A stretch of DNA of 64,000 nucleotides from Agathobacter sp. (GTDB taxonomy: Bacteria; Bacillota; Clostridia; Lachnospirales; Lachnospiraceae): the NCBI GenBank assembly GCA_017409825.1, contig JAFQRZ010000002.1:62001-126000 (forward strand), read 5' to 3'. The translations under genes were made by a program, and so were the position numbers. This document shows, in pieces, positions 34,778 to 43,209 of the stretch. Numbering within the stretch: position 1 is the stretch's first letter; the number at the start of each line of letters is the position of its first letter. The notes under the pieces are model-generated. The model did not search any database. It was not told the origin of the DNA and worked only from the letters and a program-made list of their open reading frames with translations.

Positions 34778-34813
34778 AAAAAAAGCCCCGAGAGCGTAAT
34801 CGCCCCCGAGACC
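34778..34813 (-). terminator. Terminator of gdhA with many G-U pairs
   Basis: The minus-strand RNA folds as a long stem with loop AUUA and several G-U pairs (arms rich in GUCUCGGGGG and CUCUCGGGGC), then seven T. The plus strand cannot form the same stem. Confidence 0.8.
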
Positions 34814-34845
34814 TTTTGACATAATTAGTTTTAAGCACTCAATGC

Positions 34846-36195
34846 TTAGAATACACCCTGAGCAAGCATAGCTTCTGCAACTTTCTTGAAACCTGCAATG
34901 TTTGCACCAGCAACAAGGTTGTAGCCTAATCCGTATTCTTCTGCAGCAGCTGCGGAAGAATCATGGATACCAATCATAATTCTATGAAGTTTTTCGTCTA
35001 CTTCTTCTGCTGTCCAGCTGTAACGTTCTGAGTTCTGGCTCATTTCAAGACCAGATACTAATACACCACCAGCATTAACTGCCTTAGAAGGAGCAACAAT
35101 TGTATTTGGTTCGTCTAATAAGAATTTAAGCGCATCGTTTGTTGTAGGCATATTAGCTACTTCGATGTAGTATTTTACGCCGTTTGCAACAATTTTCTTA
35201 GCTTCATCCATGTTAACATCGTTCTGTGTTGCACATGGCATAACGATATCAACCTTCTGTCCCCATGGTTTTTCGCCTGGGAAGAACTGGCAACCAAATT
35301 TATCCGCATAATCCTGAACCTTATCACGTCCAGAAGAACGCATTTCCAGTAAGAAGTTAATTTTTTCTTCTGTTACGATTCCATCTGGATCATAGATGTA
35401 TCCGTCTGGGCCTGAAAGTGTCACTGCTTTTCCGCCGAGTTCAGCGATTTTCTTAGCAGCACCCCAAGCTACGTTACCGAAACCAGAAAGAGCAACTGTC
35501 TTGCCTTCGATTGTTTCACCTTCGTGTTTTAATACTTCGCATGTATAATAAACAGCACCATAACCAGTCGCTTCTGGACGAATTAAAGAACCACCGAAAG
35601 AAAGTCCTTTACCTGTTAATGTACCGTTTTCGAATGCTCCACGGATGCGGCGATACTGTCCATACATATAGCCAATTTCTTTTGCACCTACACCGATATC
35701 GCCAGCTGGTACGTCTACGTCTGGTCCGATATGACGATATAATTCAGTCATAAATGCCTGACAGAATCTCATGATTTCTCCGTCGCTCTTACCACGTGGA
35801 TCGAAGTCTGAACCACCTTTTGCACCACCCATAGGAAGTGTTGTTAAGCTGTTTTTGAATGTCTGTTCAAAACCTAAGAATTTCATGATCGATAAGTTTA
35901 CGGATGGATGGAAACGAAGACCTCCTTTGTATGGTCCAATCGCTCCGTTAAACTGTACACGGTATCCTCTGTTTACCTGTGTCTGTCCATTGTCATCTAC
36001 CCAAGCAACTCTAAATTCGATAACTCTTTCTGGTTCACACATTCTTTCGAGAAGTGCAGCCTTTCTATATACTTCTTCATTTTTGTCAACAATAGGTTTC
36101 AAAGAAGATAATACTTCTTCCACAGTCTGTAAGAACTCTGGCTCCTGTGCATTCTTCTCAGAAACTTTTGCGATTACTTCATCTACGTATGACAT
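34846..36195 (-). CDS. gdhA: NADP-type glutamate dehydrogenase
   Basis: 449 residues from the ATG at 36195 (GGAGG seven bases upstream). Motifs: YKGGLRFHPSV, LPMGGAKGGSDFDPRGKS (catalytic Lys), GFGNVAWGAAKKIAELG (Rossmann) and VANMPTTNDA. It is the hexameric class I enzyme linking ammonia assimilation to 2-oxoglutarate, probably highly expressed judging by its regular codon use. An in-frame ATG at 36237 with its own AAAGGAG could give a 14-residue-longer form. It has its own promoter and terminator. Confidence 0.96.
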   Translation of the reverse strand: MSYVDEVIAKVSEKNAQEPEFLQTVEEVLSSLKPIVDKNEEVYRKAALLERMCEPERVIEFRVAWVDDNGQTQVNRGYRVQFNGAIGPYKGGLRFHPSVNLSIMKFLGFEQTFKNSLTTLPMGGAKGGSDFDPRGKSDGEIMRFCQAFMTELYRHIGPDVDVPAGDIGVGAKEIGYMYGQYRRIRGAFENGTLTGKGLSFGGSLIRPEATGYGAVYYTCEVLKHEGETIEGKTVALSGFGNVAWGAAKKIAELGGKAVTLSGPDGYIYDPDGIVTEEKINFLLEMRSSGRDKVQDYADKFGCQFFPGEKPWGQKVDIVMPCATQNDVNMDEAKKIVANGVKYYIEVANMPTTNDALKFLLDEPNTIVAPSKAVNAGGVLVSGLEMSQNSERYSWTAEEVDEKLHRIMIGIHDSSAAAAEEYGLGYNLVAGANIAGFKKVAEAMLAQGVF

Positions 36196-36261
36196 ATTAT
36201 TTTCCTCCTTAATTGTCATTTTATCTACATCACTCATGTATGTATCTCCTTTACTTTGATT

Positions 36262-36290
36262 ATTTTAATCCTATGCAAGAGATATTACAA
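36262..36290 (-). promoter_or_regulatory. Promoter of gdhA
   Basis: TTGTAA (36285-36290), 17 bases, TAAAAT (36262-36267) on the minus strand. Confidence 0.6.
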
Positions 36291-36330
36291 GCAGAAATCT
36301 TTTCCCAGACAATTCCAATTTTTTATAAAT

Positions 36331-36361
36331 AATATAAGGCGAGGTTATATCTAACCTCGCC
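36331..36361 (-). terminator. Terminator of the ROK kinase gene
   Basis: Perfect 10-bp stem GGCGAGGTTA/TAACCTCGCC (36338-36347, 36352-36361). The following T tract on the minus strand is broken (TTATATT). Confidence 0.65.
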
Positions 36362-36373
36362 CTTTATAACATT

Positions 36374-37312
36374 CTAGTCTAATAACATTGCCATACAACC
36401 GTAGATACCAGCATCATTTCCAAGTGTTGCCAATTCAAATCTGGTTTCTTTCAATGCGTAAAATGCATTCTCTTTAAAATGTTCCTCTACCGTATCAATC
36501 AGGATAGCCCCTGCTTTCGATACGCCACCACCGATTACAATAACTTCTGGATTAACTACAACTGCCAAATTAGAAAGTGCAGAACCAAGAATCAATCCCA
36601 ATTCATCTACCAATTCTTTTGCAATTTCGTCACCAGCCTTTGCTTCATCAAAGATATCTTTTGCTGTAAGCGGCTCAAACTTACGAAGACTCGTTTCATC
36701 ATCTGATTTCGCTAATTTACGTTTTGCCATACGTACGATACCAGTTGCAGATGTATACTGCTCCAAGCATCCATACTGACCACAGTTACAAGCTTCGATT
36801 TCATCTGGGTTTACTGTAATGTGACCAATTTCACCGCCTGCACCGTGGAATCCTGCTACGATTTTGCCATCCACGATAACTCCGCCACCAACACCGGTAC
36901 CAAGTGTTACCATTACAGCATTCTTACATCCTTTTGCTCCACCCTGCCAAGCTTCACCTAAGCCGGCCACGTTTGCATCGTTCCCAACCTTTACGGTAAG
37001 TCCAGTAAGCGCTCCTAATTCTTCTGCAACATTTACAATACCCCAGCCAAGATTTACACAGCGATTTACGATTCCTTCGTCACGAACCGGACCTGGAACA
37101 CCAACACCAACCCCCTGTACTTCGTCTTTGCTAATGCCTTCCTGCGCTAATTTGTTGTCGATACCTTTTGCAATGTCAGATAAAATTTCTGCACCGCCGT
37201 TTGCAGTATTGGTTTTGATTTCCCATTTATCCAAGAGTTTTCCGTCTGTCTCGAAAAATCCCATTTTGATGGTAGTTCCCCCAATATCTACACCAAATCC
37301 ATATTTCTTCAT
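36374..37312 (-). CDS. glcK: ROK-family glucokinase
   Basis: 312 residues. ATP-binding DIGGTTIKMG at the N-terminus, sugar-binding GNDANVAGLGE, TLGTGVGGGVI, then the zinc motif with Cys in EACNCGQYGCLEQYTS, and IVIGGGVSKAG. Phosphorylates glucose to glucose-6-phosphate. Preceded 39 bases upstream by the PBP gene with no terminator between, so the two may be co-transcribed. Confidence 0.92.
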   Translation of the reverse strand: MKKYGFGVDIGGTTIKMGFFETDGKLLDKWEIKTNTANGGAEILSDIAKGIDNKLAQEGISKDEVQGVGVGVPGPVRDEGIVNRCVNLGWGIVNVAEELGALTGLTVKVGNDANVAGLGEAWQGGAKGCKNAVMVTLGTGVGGGVIVDGKIVAGFHGAGGEIGHITVNPDEIEACNCGQYGCLEQYTSATGIVRMAKRKLAKSDDETSLRKFEPLTAKDIFDEAKAGDEIAKELVDELGLILGSALSNLAVVVNPEVIVIGGGVSKAGAILIDTVEEHFKENAFYALKETRFELATLGNDAGIYGCMAMLLD

Positions 37313-37351
37313 AACATTGACCTCCGCAATATTTATATTAATATTATCTTA

Positions 37352-39508
37352 TCACATTCCTTGTTCTTCTTCCAGTACTTCTTCTGGCGTCTCTTCATTT
37401 TCTTCTGGAGTTCCCTCTACTGGACTTTCTTCTTCCGGAATGTCCTCTTCTTCCTGGTTTTCCCCTTCCACTGGTTCTTCGCTCTCCGATTCTGATGGAT
37501 AATATTCTTCCATGAACTCTGGCGAAAGCTGTGCATAAGGAAGGAAATTCATTGGTGTTAAACCTTGATGAATTCCAGACATATAATCCTTCCAAATCTG
37601 CGTAGGATAAGAAGCTCCATACAGTCCTGCTACCTCTTTCGGCATATCACATCCTACCCACACACTCGTAGTATAATATCTCGTATATCCTACAAACCAA
37701 CCATCTTTATTTCCATTGGTGGTTCCGGTTTTCCCCGCACAAGGCATTCCGATTAATCCGTCCATATCTTCGTTTCCCACATTTGCTGTAGAATGCAGAA
37801 CATCGGTCATCATTCGTGCGGCCGTCTCTTTATAGATTTTTGTTCCTTCCTGATTCGACACATATACCACGTTCTCGGCATCATCAACAATTTTTTTAAT
37901 GCAAGTAGGCGCACGGTAGATACCATCATTTTCCAAAGTCGCATACGCAGACGCCATCTCTAGCGTGGACGTACCTCTGGTAAAACCACCAATAGAAGTC
38001 GCCAAACCATAATCGGTTGGTCGAATTTCTTTAAAATGCATATTCTTTAGATACTGCAAGCCTGCCTCAGGCGTAATCTGGCTATATATCTTCCAGGCAG
38101 TCGGGTTTAATGATTGCTCAACCGCAAAACGAGCCGTTACTTCACCATAATAATAACTCATATTCGGTCCGCCTTCAATTGCTTCATCTACCACAACAGT
38201 ATCCGGTGTATTCCCCTTCTCAAAAAACGGAGTATATACGATAAGCGGTTTAATGGAGCTGCCTGGTTGTCGATGAGACTGATAGGCACGATTCAAAGTA
38301 TAAATACCCAATTCATTCTGCTCTCTGCCTCCGACAATTGCCACTACATAGCCCGTTTCATTATCAATACAAACCGCAGAGCCCTGCATTTCGTATGCAC
38401 CATTCTCGCCCACATCTGTAAACCCACTCAATGCCGTGTTCAAAGAGTTCTGCAGAGCCTCCTGTTTCTTCAAATCAATGCTGGTATATATTTTGTATCC
38501 TTCTGCATAAATCTGTTTCTGACAATCCGCATAGAGTTCATCATACTCTTCGTAATATGCCTGCTTCTCTTCTTCGGTTGCGAAATATTCCTTAAACTCA
38601 AATCCCTGCAATTCCATCAACGCACGCGTTGCACAGTAATACACATAGGTATCTACATAGTTATTTCGCTGCGACTTGATTTCCTGAGATGGCTGTAAAA
38701 CGATTTCCTCACGAATCGCTGTTAAATAAGTAGCCTCATCAATCTTTCCATCTTCATACATATTGGAAAGAATTCTATCTCTTCGTGCAATCGTATTATC
38801 GAAATTTACAATTGGGTCATATCGGCTCGGACTATTCGGAATCGCACACAAAAACGCAATCTGCGATAAGCTCAAATCCTTCAACTCACAGCTAAAATAT
38901 CCAGTACACGCCGCTTGAATGCCATAGTACCCATTCGCAAAATAAATATTATTCAAATAGTATTCCATAATCTTATTCTTGCTATAAAGCTTTTCCAACT
39001 CTACTGCGATGAATATTTCTTTTATCTTTCGCTCCCAGCGTTTTCCATTATCCAAATAAATATTTCTCGCTAGCTGCATGGTAATCGTACTGCCCCCTTG
39101 CGAAAGAGTGCCGCTTTCCAACACGGCCTTCGCAGAACGAATGAGTGCCGCAAAATCGATTCCATCGTGCTGATAAAAACGCTTGTCTTCTATACTAACC
39201 ATTGCTGTTGTAAAATCGGCAGGAATGTCCTCATATTCCACATAGTCCGCTTCTTTCTCACCTTTTATATAAGAAATCAGCTGACCATTCGTATCATACA
39301 AAATACTCGTTTGCGAGGGGATAAACGTGGCCTGACTTGACTCTCTCACCAAACGAATCGCATCCTTTCGGATTTCCTGGATATCTTTTGCATAGCCACC
39401 ATAGTTATAATATAAAAAGCCCGCCAAAACGACCAGCATTAACACAATCTGAAGTTTTACAAGGAACCAAAAAAGCCGATGCTTTTTGTTCTTTTTCTTC
39501 TTCGCCAT
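37352..39508 (-). CDS. Class A penicillin-binding protein (glycosyltransferase/transpeptidase)
   Basis: 718 residues. One transmembrane helix (about 12-32). GT51 domain (about 60-240) with SIEDKRFYQHDGID and QGGSTITMQLARNI. Transpeptidase domain (about 330-650): SxxK in RQPGSSIKPL, SLN in EQSLNPTAW, and KTG in CAGKTGTTNGNKDGW. The last 55 residues are Glu/Ser/Pro-rich (EESPVEGTPEENEETPEE), a surface tail. It polymerises and crosslinks peptidoglycan. Confidence 0.96.
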   Translation of the reverse strand: MAKKKKNKKHRLFWFLVKLQIVLMLVVLAGFLYYNYGGYAKDIQEIRKDAIRLVRESSQATFIPSQTSILYDTNGQLISYIKGEKEADYVEYEDIPADFTTAMVSIEDKRFYQHDGIDFAALIRSAKAVLESGTLSQGGSTITMQLARNIYLDNGKRWERKIKEIFIAVELEKLYSKNKIMEYYLNNIYFANGYYGIQAACTGYFSCELKDLSLSQIAFLCAIPNSPSRYDPIVNFDNTIARRDRILSNMYEDGKIDEATYLTAIREEIVLQPSQEIKSQRNNYVDTYVYYCATRALMELQGFEFKEYFATEEEKQAYYEEYDELYADCQKQIYAEGYKIYTSIDLKKQEALQNSLNTALSGFTDVGENGAYEMQGSAVCIDNETGYVVAIVGGREQNELGIYTLNRAYQSHRQPGSSIKPLIVYTPFFEKGNTPDTVVVDEAIEGGPNMSYYYGEVTARFAVEQSLNPTAWKIYSQITPEAGLQYLKNMHFKEIRPTDYGLATSIGGFTRGTSTLEMASAYATLENDGIYRAPTCIKKIVDDAENVVYVSNQEGTKIYKETAARMMTDVLHSTANVGNEDMDGLIGMPCAGKTGTTNGNKDGWFVGYTRYYTTSVWVGCDMPKEVAGLYGASYPTQIWKDYMSGIHQGLTPMNFLPYAQLSPEFMEEYYPSESESEEPVEGENQEEEDIPEEESPVEGTPEENEETPEEVLEEEQGM

Positions 39509-39539
39509 AATGTGCTCCTAACATGTGATTCTACCAGAT

Positions 39540-39568
39540 ATTTTATCTCTTTTTCTACACATACGCAA
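39540..39568 (-). promoter_or_regulatory. Promoter of the PBP gene
   Basis: TTGCGT (39563-39568), 17 bases, TAAAAT (39540-39545) on the minus strand; -35 weak. Confidence 0.5.
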
Positions 39569-39589
39569 GATATTGTGGCGCTTTTCGCG

Positions 39590-39631
39590 AAAGAAAAATG
39601 GCCGGCATTTCTTCTTCCTGAAATACCAGCC
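39590..39631 (-). terminator. Terminator of spoVT
   Basis: 12-bp minus-strand stem (39600-39611 with 39620-39631, two G-U pairs) followed by ATTTTTCTTTC. Confidence 0.8.
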
Positions 39632-39637
39632 AAAACA

Positions 39638-40186
39638 TTACTGCTCCATATGTTTCCCTAAAAATGTGGCTACTGTTTTTGCAATTTGCAACAGTGCCTC
39701 CTCTGCATTATTATTTTTTTCTCTACTAAGAATAATCACCGAACCAATACAGTCCCCATGCGAAAGTATCGTCGCAATCGCCTGTCGTTCATATCCTTTT
39801 TCATCTTCCTGTGTAATCTTGATAAACTTACTCTTCTCTCCAGCCAACACCTGATTCGTCCTCTGGTCAATTGCCTGCTGCATCTGCTCATCTAACATTC
39901 GACCCTCGAATTCTTTTTTCCCAGCTCCCGCAGCAGCAATCACATAATCCCTATCTGTTACGCATACCAGCTCTCCGAGTGTCTGCGCAATACTCTCAGC
40001 AAGCCCCGTAGCAAACTCGCCCAACTCACCCACTGGCGAATATTTTTTCAGCAGGATTTCACCCTCTCTGCTTGTAAAAATTTCCATCGGATCGCCTTCG
40101 CGAATTCGCATGGTGCGTCGAATCTCCTTTGGAATTACAATTCGCCCTAAATCATCTATTCTTCTTACAATTCCTGTAGCTTTCAT
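39638..40186 (-). CDS. spoVT: Stage V sporulation protein T
   Basis: 182 residues from the ATG at 40186 (GGAGG upstream; the longer frame starts in the leader). The N-terminal swapped-hairpin AbrB domain is MKATGIVRRIDDLGRIVIPK, and the C-terminal GAF-like domain ends GDCIGSVIILS. SpoVT controls forespore sigma-G genes in sporulating Firmicutes, so the host is likely a spore former. A hairpin upstream could block its ribosome-binding site. Confidence 0.93.
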   Translation of the reverse strand: MKATGIVRRIDDLGRIVIPKEIRRTMRIREGDPMEIFTSREGEILLKKYSPVGELGEFATGLAESIAQTLGELVCVTDRDYVIAAAGAGKKEFEGRMLDEQMQQAIDQRTNQVLAGEKSKFIKITQEDEKGYERQAIATILSHGDCIGSVIILSREKNNNAEEALLQIAKTVATFLGKHMEQ

Positions 40187-40196
40187 ATAAAAAATT

Positions 40197-40243
40197 CCTC
40201 CATCTGCATTTACTAGTTGTAATCTAGTATCTGTAAATGGAGG
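40197..40243 (-). promoter_or_regulatory. Leader hairpin covering the spoVT ribosome-binding site
   Basis: CCTCCAT (minus, 40243-40237) pairs with ATGGAGG (40203-40197), which is the Shine-Dalgarno site; inside, CATTTAC pairs with GTAAATG. A strong fold would lower translation of spoVT. Confidence 0.5.
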
Positions 40244-40246
40244 CAT

Positions 40247-40275
40247 TTTATACCTTATATAAAACTATTTGTGAA
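40247..40275 (-). promoter_or_regulatory. Promoter of spoVT
   Basis: TTCACA (40270-40275), 17 bases, TATAAA (40247-40252) on the minus strand, overlapping the end of the EAL gene. Five of six bases match in each box. Confidence 0.65.
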
Positions 40276-43207
40276 AGCGTTTGCTTTCTGCAATTAGATA
40301 TTCTTTTTCCGCTTCTGTCATCTCATCCGTGACATCTAGGATAAATACATAAAACATTCTTGGTCCATCAATATATTCTGAGGTTTCCAAATGTCCTACA
40401 TCATCAATCCAACGTATTTCACCATCCTTGCGAATAATACGATAGCGGATGTAATCCATATTTCGATCATTCTCCTTCACCTGGCTGTGAATTTCCCACT
40501 GTACACGTTTCACATCATCTGGATGCACCAGACCTGGGAATGTATTGGAAGTAAGCTGCTTAAATTCTGTCGCTGTCTGACAGCCAAACAACTGTACCAC
40601 TCGTGGATTTGCGTACAGAAGATGCTCATCACCGTCCGCCATGTAAATAAAGAATCCATCAGACATCGTTTCGAGCATATCTGCCATATTCTTGCGTTTA
40701 TTACTTTCCTTTTCACGCATAATCGATTCGATGCTTCGAATCGTCATAATTGCAGTCTTTGGAGCACCATCCTCACGTCGCTCAGATACAGAGAATGTGG
40801 TAATACACCATTCCAATCCACCATCTCGTACACGTCTTTTGTATTTGTATTCCGTACTATCCTTTTTACGCAATACTTTCAACAAATTTTCAAGAGATAA
40901 GAATTCACGCACACCTTTTTCATCATACAATGAAATCTTACCTGCTTCAAAATGACGATTGATTACTTCTTCATAATTTCCGCGATTTAACATATCGTCT
41001 TCATTTGGATGAATCATGCGACAATAATTATCCTGTAAATGAATGAAGTATACCTCACGGAAGGATTCCATAATATTATTGGATACCTGCTCATAAATAT
41101 GCGAATGTGTTACATCCTGTAAAATGCAGCACGCATATCCTGGCTGAAATGGATAAAGCGATACATCAAAATAACAATTGGAGATTGCACTATATACATG
41201 GAGGTTCGCTCTTTCGCCTTTATATGCAACTCGATAAGCCTCCATCAAAAACTCTACCCATCTTTCCTTGAAAAGCTTCGCTACCAGATAGCGTAAACGT
41301 TCCATATCACCACCGCTCATACGACTGAGCTCATGGTTTGCATAATTGATTTCAAAATCAACTGGATTGCCGCTCGCATCCAAAATAGGTTTTCCTACAC
41401 CAAATGCATTTGGCAGATTCCCATAATATTTCTCCATATAATCATGGTCTTTATCCGTCAGCTCCTCTAACGAATATTCGATTGAAGATGGCACTACCGT
41501 ATCCGCCTTCATATCGGTCATATCTTTCAATGCCGCGTAAAACAGTTTGTGACCATCCTTTTCACGCAGGAAGAACACTTTGATATTTACCCAAAGAGAT
41601 ACCCCATCCCTACGCAAGAAATTGATAAATCCAGAAGCCCCCTCTGCTGGTCTGTCATACGCCTGTGCAAATATCGAATACAAAAGCTGTCTGTCATCAT
41701 CTCTTACACTATTCCAGAAACGTTTCCGATGTTCTTCCTCCTCTTGTCTCGGAATCCCTGCCAACTGGAAATACTGCTCATTTACACGGGTAATCTCGAT
41801 ATGATTATCATACATATCATAGAATACCGCTGGTCCTAAAATATTATTAATTACGGTATCATTAAATAAGTTTGTATCCAAAAATTCTCGTAAATGAATG
41901 GACTCTGCCTGTCGATACCAGAACCCACTGTGATCTAAGCCATCATCATCTACCAGAAGCTTTTCAAAAGCTTCAATTGACATTGGCTTATAATACAAAT
42001 AGCCTTGTGTATAGCAGCAGCCCATCTTACGCAAAAGATTTTCCTGTACCTGCGTTTCCACACCCTCAACTACAATCGGGATACGCATCTGTCGTGCCAT
42101 ATTAACTACAGACTCCAAGATACCAATTCCCTTTTCTTCTTCGTTTTCGTTGATTTCTAGAAAACGCATATCCATTTTCAATACGTCTACTGGAACACTC
42201 TTCAACATATTTAGGGAAGAATAGCCGCTACCAAAATCATCCATCATTACGATGAATCCATAATCGCGCAAGCGTGTAACTGTCTCTACGATTGAATCGC
42301 CATCTTCCGCATAGGCACTCTCTGTAATTTCAATTTTCAATAAATCTGGTGTAATATCATATTTTTCCACCAGAGAAATCAAATACTTCGGAACGTCCAG
42401 TGAAAAAATATCAATGCGCGAAACATTTATCGAAATCGGTACTGGTTTATAACCGCGGTCCATGCACTTTCGCAACCACTCACAAACCTTCACCCATACG
42501 ACACGGTCTAAGTCAGCAATGAATCCATTCTTTTCTAAGACTGGAATAAACACACCTGGAGAAACCATGCCCTTTTCTGGCTTAATCCATCTTACCAGAG
42601 ATTCACCACCTACGATTTTGCCTTTCGTAATATCACATTGTGGCTGAATAAAAAACGTAAATTCATCATTATCCATACCCGCTTGAATTTCGGATAGAAG
42701 ACGAATTTCTTCTTCCACCTTGCCATCCATGTCAGGATAGTATTCTTTCACACGATTGGTATAATTACCAATTACATAGGATAACGCAAGTGTTGCACGA
42801 TGATACATCACAGAAGCTGACTCTGAACAGTCTACGATTGTATAAATACCATACGCCGGAGGATATCCGGTCGTATTATTTTTATGACGAATCTCCTCAC
42901 GTATTCCTTCTCGCAACTGGTCGAGCGTCTCTTTGTTGTACTCAGTTACCAGGGCAAAGTTGTCTCCACCCAGATACCCAATTACACCTCCCTGTGTCGC
43001 ACGGTACGTACGTAACATATCTGCAATAAAACGAAGAAGATTATCTCCCTCTTCTTTTCCATGTAGCTGATTGTAAAGTCGGAAATGCTCTACATCAATT
43101 GCCATCATACAATACGTTTTGTCATCTACGTCATGAAGAAATTGTTCCACTTCTTCAAAGAAGGCTTGTTCAAAGTATAAACCGGTTAGTTCATTTATTC
43201 TCTCCAT
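40265..43207 (-). CDS. c-di-GMP phosphodiesterase with degenerate GGDEF, EAL and PAS domains
   Basis: 980 residues. Degenerate GGDEF domain (about 1-160; signature LGGDNF, so no cyclase activity is expected). EAL domain (about 165-425) keeping ESLVRW, ISINVSR, EITESA, MDDFGSGYSSL, VVEGVET and QGYLYYKP, so probably an active phosphodiesterase. Residues about 430-980 have three or four PAS-type domains (for example a final one with DGEIRWIDDVGH). No membrane helix. It follows the SBP-GGDEF gene by two bases, giving a paired maker and breaker of c-di-GMP. Confidence 0.9.
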   Translation of the reverse strand: MERINELTGLYFEQAFFEEVEQFLHDVDDKTYCMMAIDVEHFRLYNQLHGKEEGDNLLRFIADMLRTYRATQGGVIGYLGGDNFALVTEYNKETLDQLREGIREEIRHKNNTTGYPPAYGIYTIVDCSESASVMYHRATLALSYVIGNYTNRVKEYYPDMDGKVEEEIRLLSEIQAGMDNDEFTFFIQPQCDITKGKIVGGESLVRWIKPEKGMVSPGVFIPVLEKNGFIADLDRVVWVKVCEWLRKCMDRGYKPVPISINVSRIDIFSLDVPKYLISLVEKYDITPDLLKIEITESAYAEDGDSIVETVTRLRDYGFIVMMDDFGSGYSSLNMLKSVPVDVLKMDMRFLEINENEEEKGIGILESVVNMARQMRIPIVVEGVETQVQENLLRKMGCCYTQGYLYYKPMSIEAFEKLLVDDDGLDHSGFWYRQAESIHLREFLDTNLFNDTVINNILGPAVFYDMYDNHIEITRVNEQYFQLAGIPRQEEEEHRKRFWNSVRDDDRQLLYSIFAQAYDRPAEGASGFINFLRRDGVSLWVNIKVFFLREKDGHKLFYAALKDMTDMKADTVVPSSIEYSLEELTDKDHDYMEKYYGNLPNAFGVGKPILDASGNPVDFEINYANHELSRMSGGDMERLRYLVAKLFKERWVEFLMEAYRVAYKGERANLHVYSAISNCYFDVSLYPFQPGYACCILQDVTHSHIYEQVSNNIMESFREVYFIHLQDNYCRMIHPNEDDMLNRGNYEEVINRHFEAGKISLYDEKGVREFLSLENLLKVLRKKDSTEYKYKRRVRDGGLEWCITTFSVSERREDGAPKTAIMTIRSIESIMREKESNKRKNMADMLETMSDGFFIYMADGDEHLLYANPRVVQLFGCQTATEFKQLTSNTFPGLVHPDDVKRVQWEIHSQVKENDRNMDYIRYRIIRKDGEIRWIDDVGHLETSEYIDGPRMFYVFILDVTDEMTEAEKEYLIAESKRFHK

Positions 43208-43209
43208 AA

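Noticed and set aside
38114-38698. Plus-strand 194-residue ORF
   Set aside because: It is a shadow of the PBP gene on the other strand, which has all its catalytic motifs.
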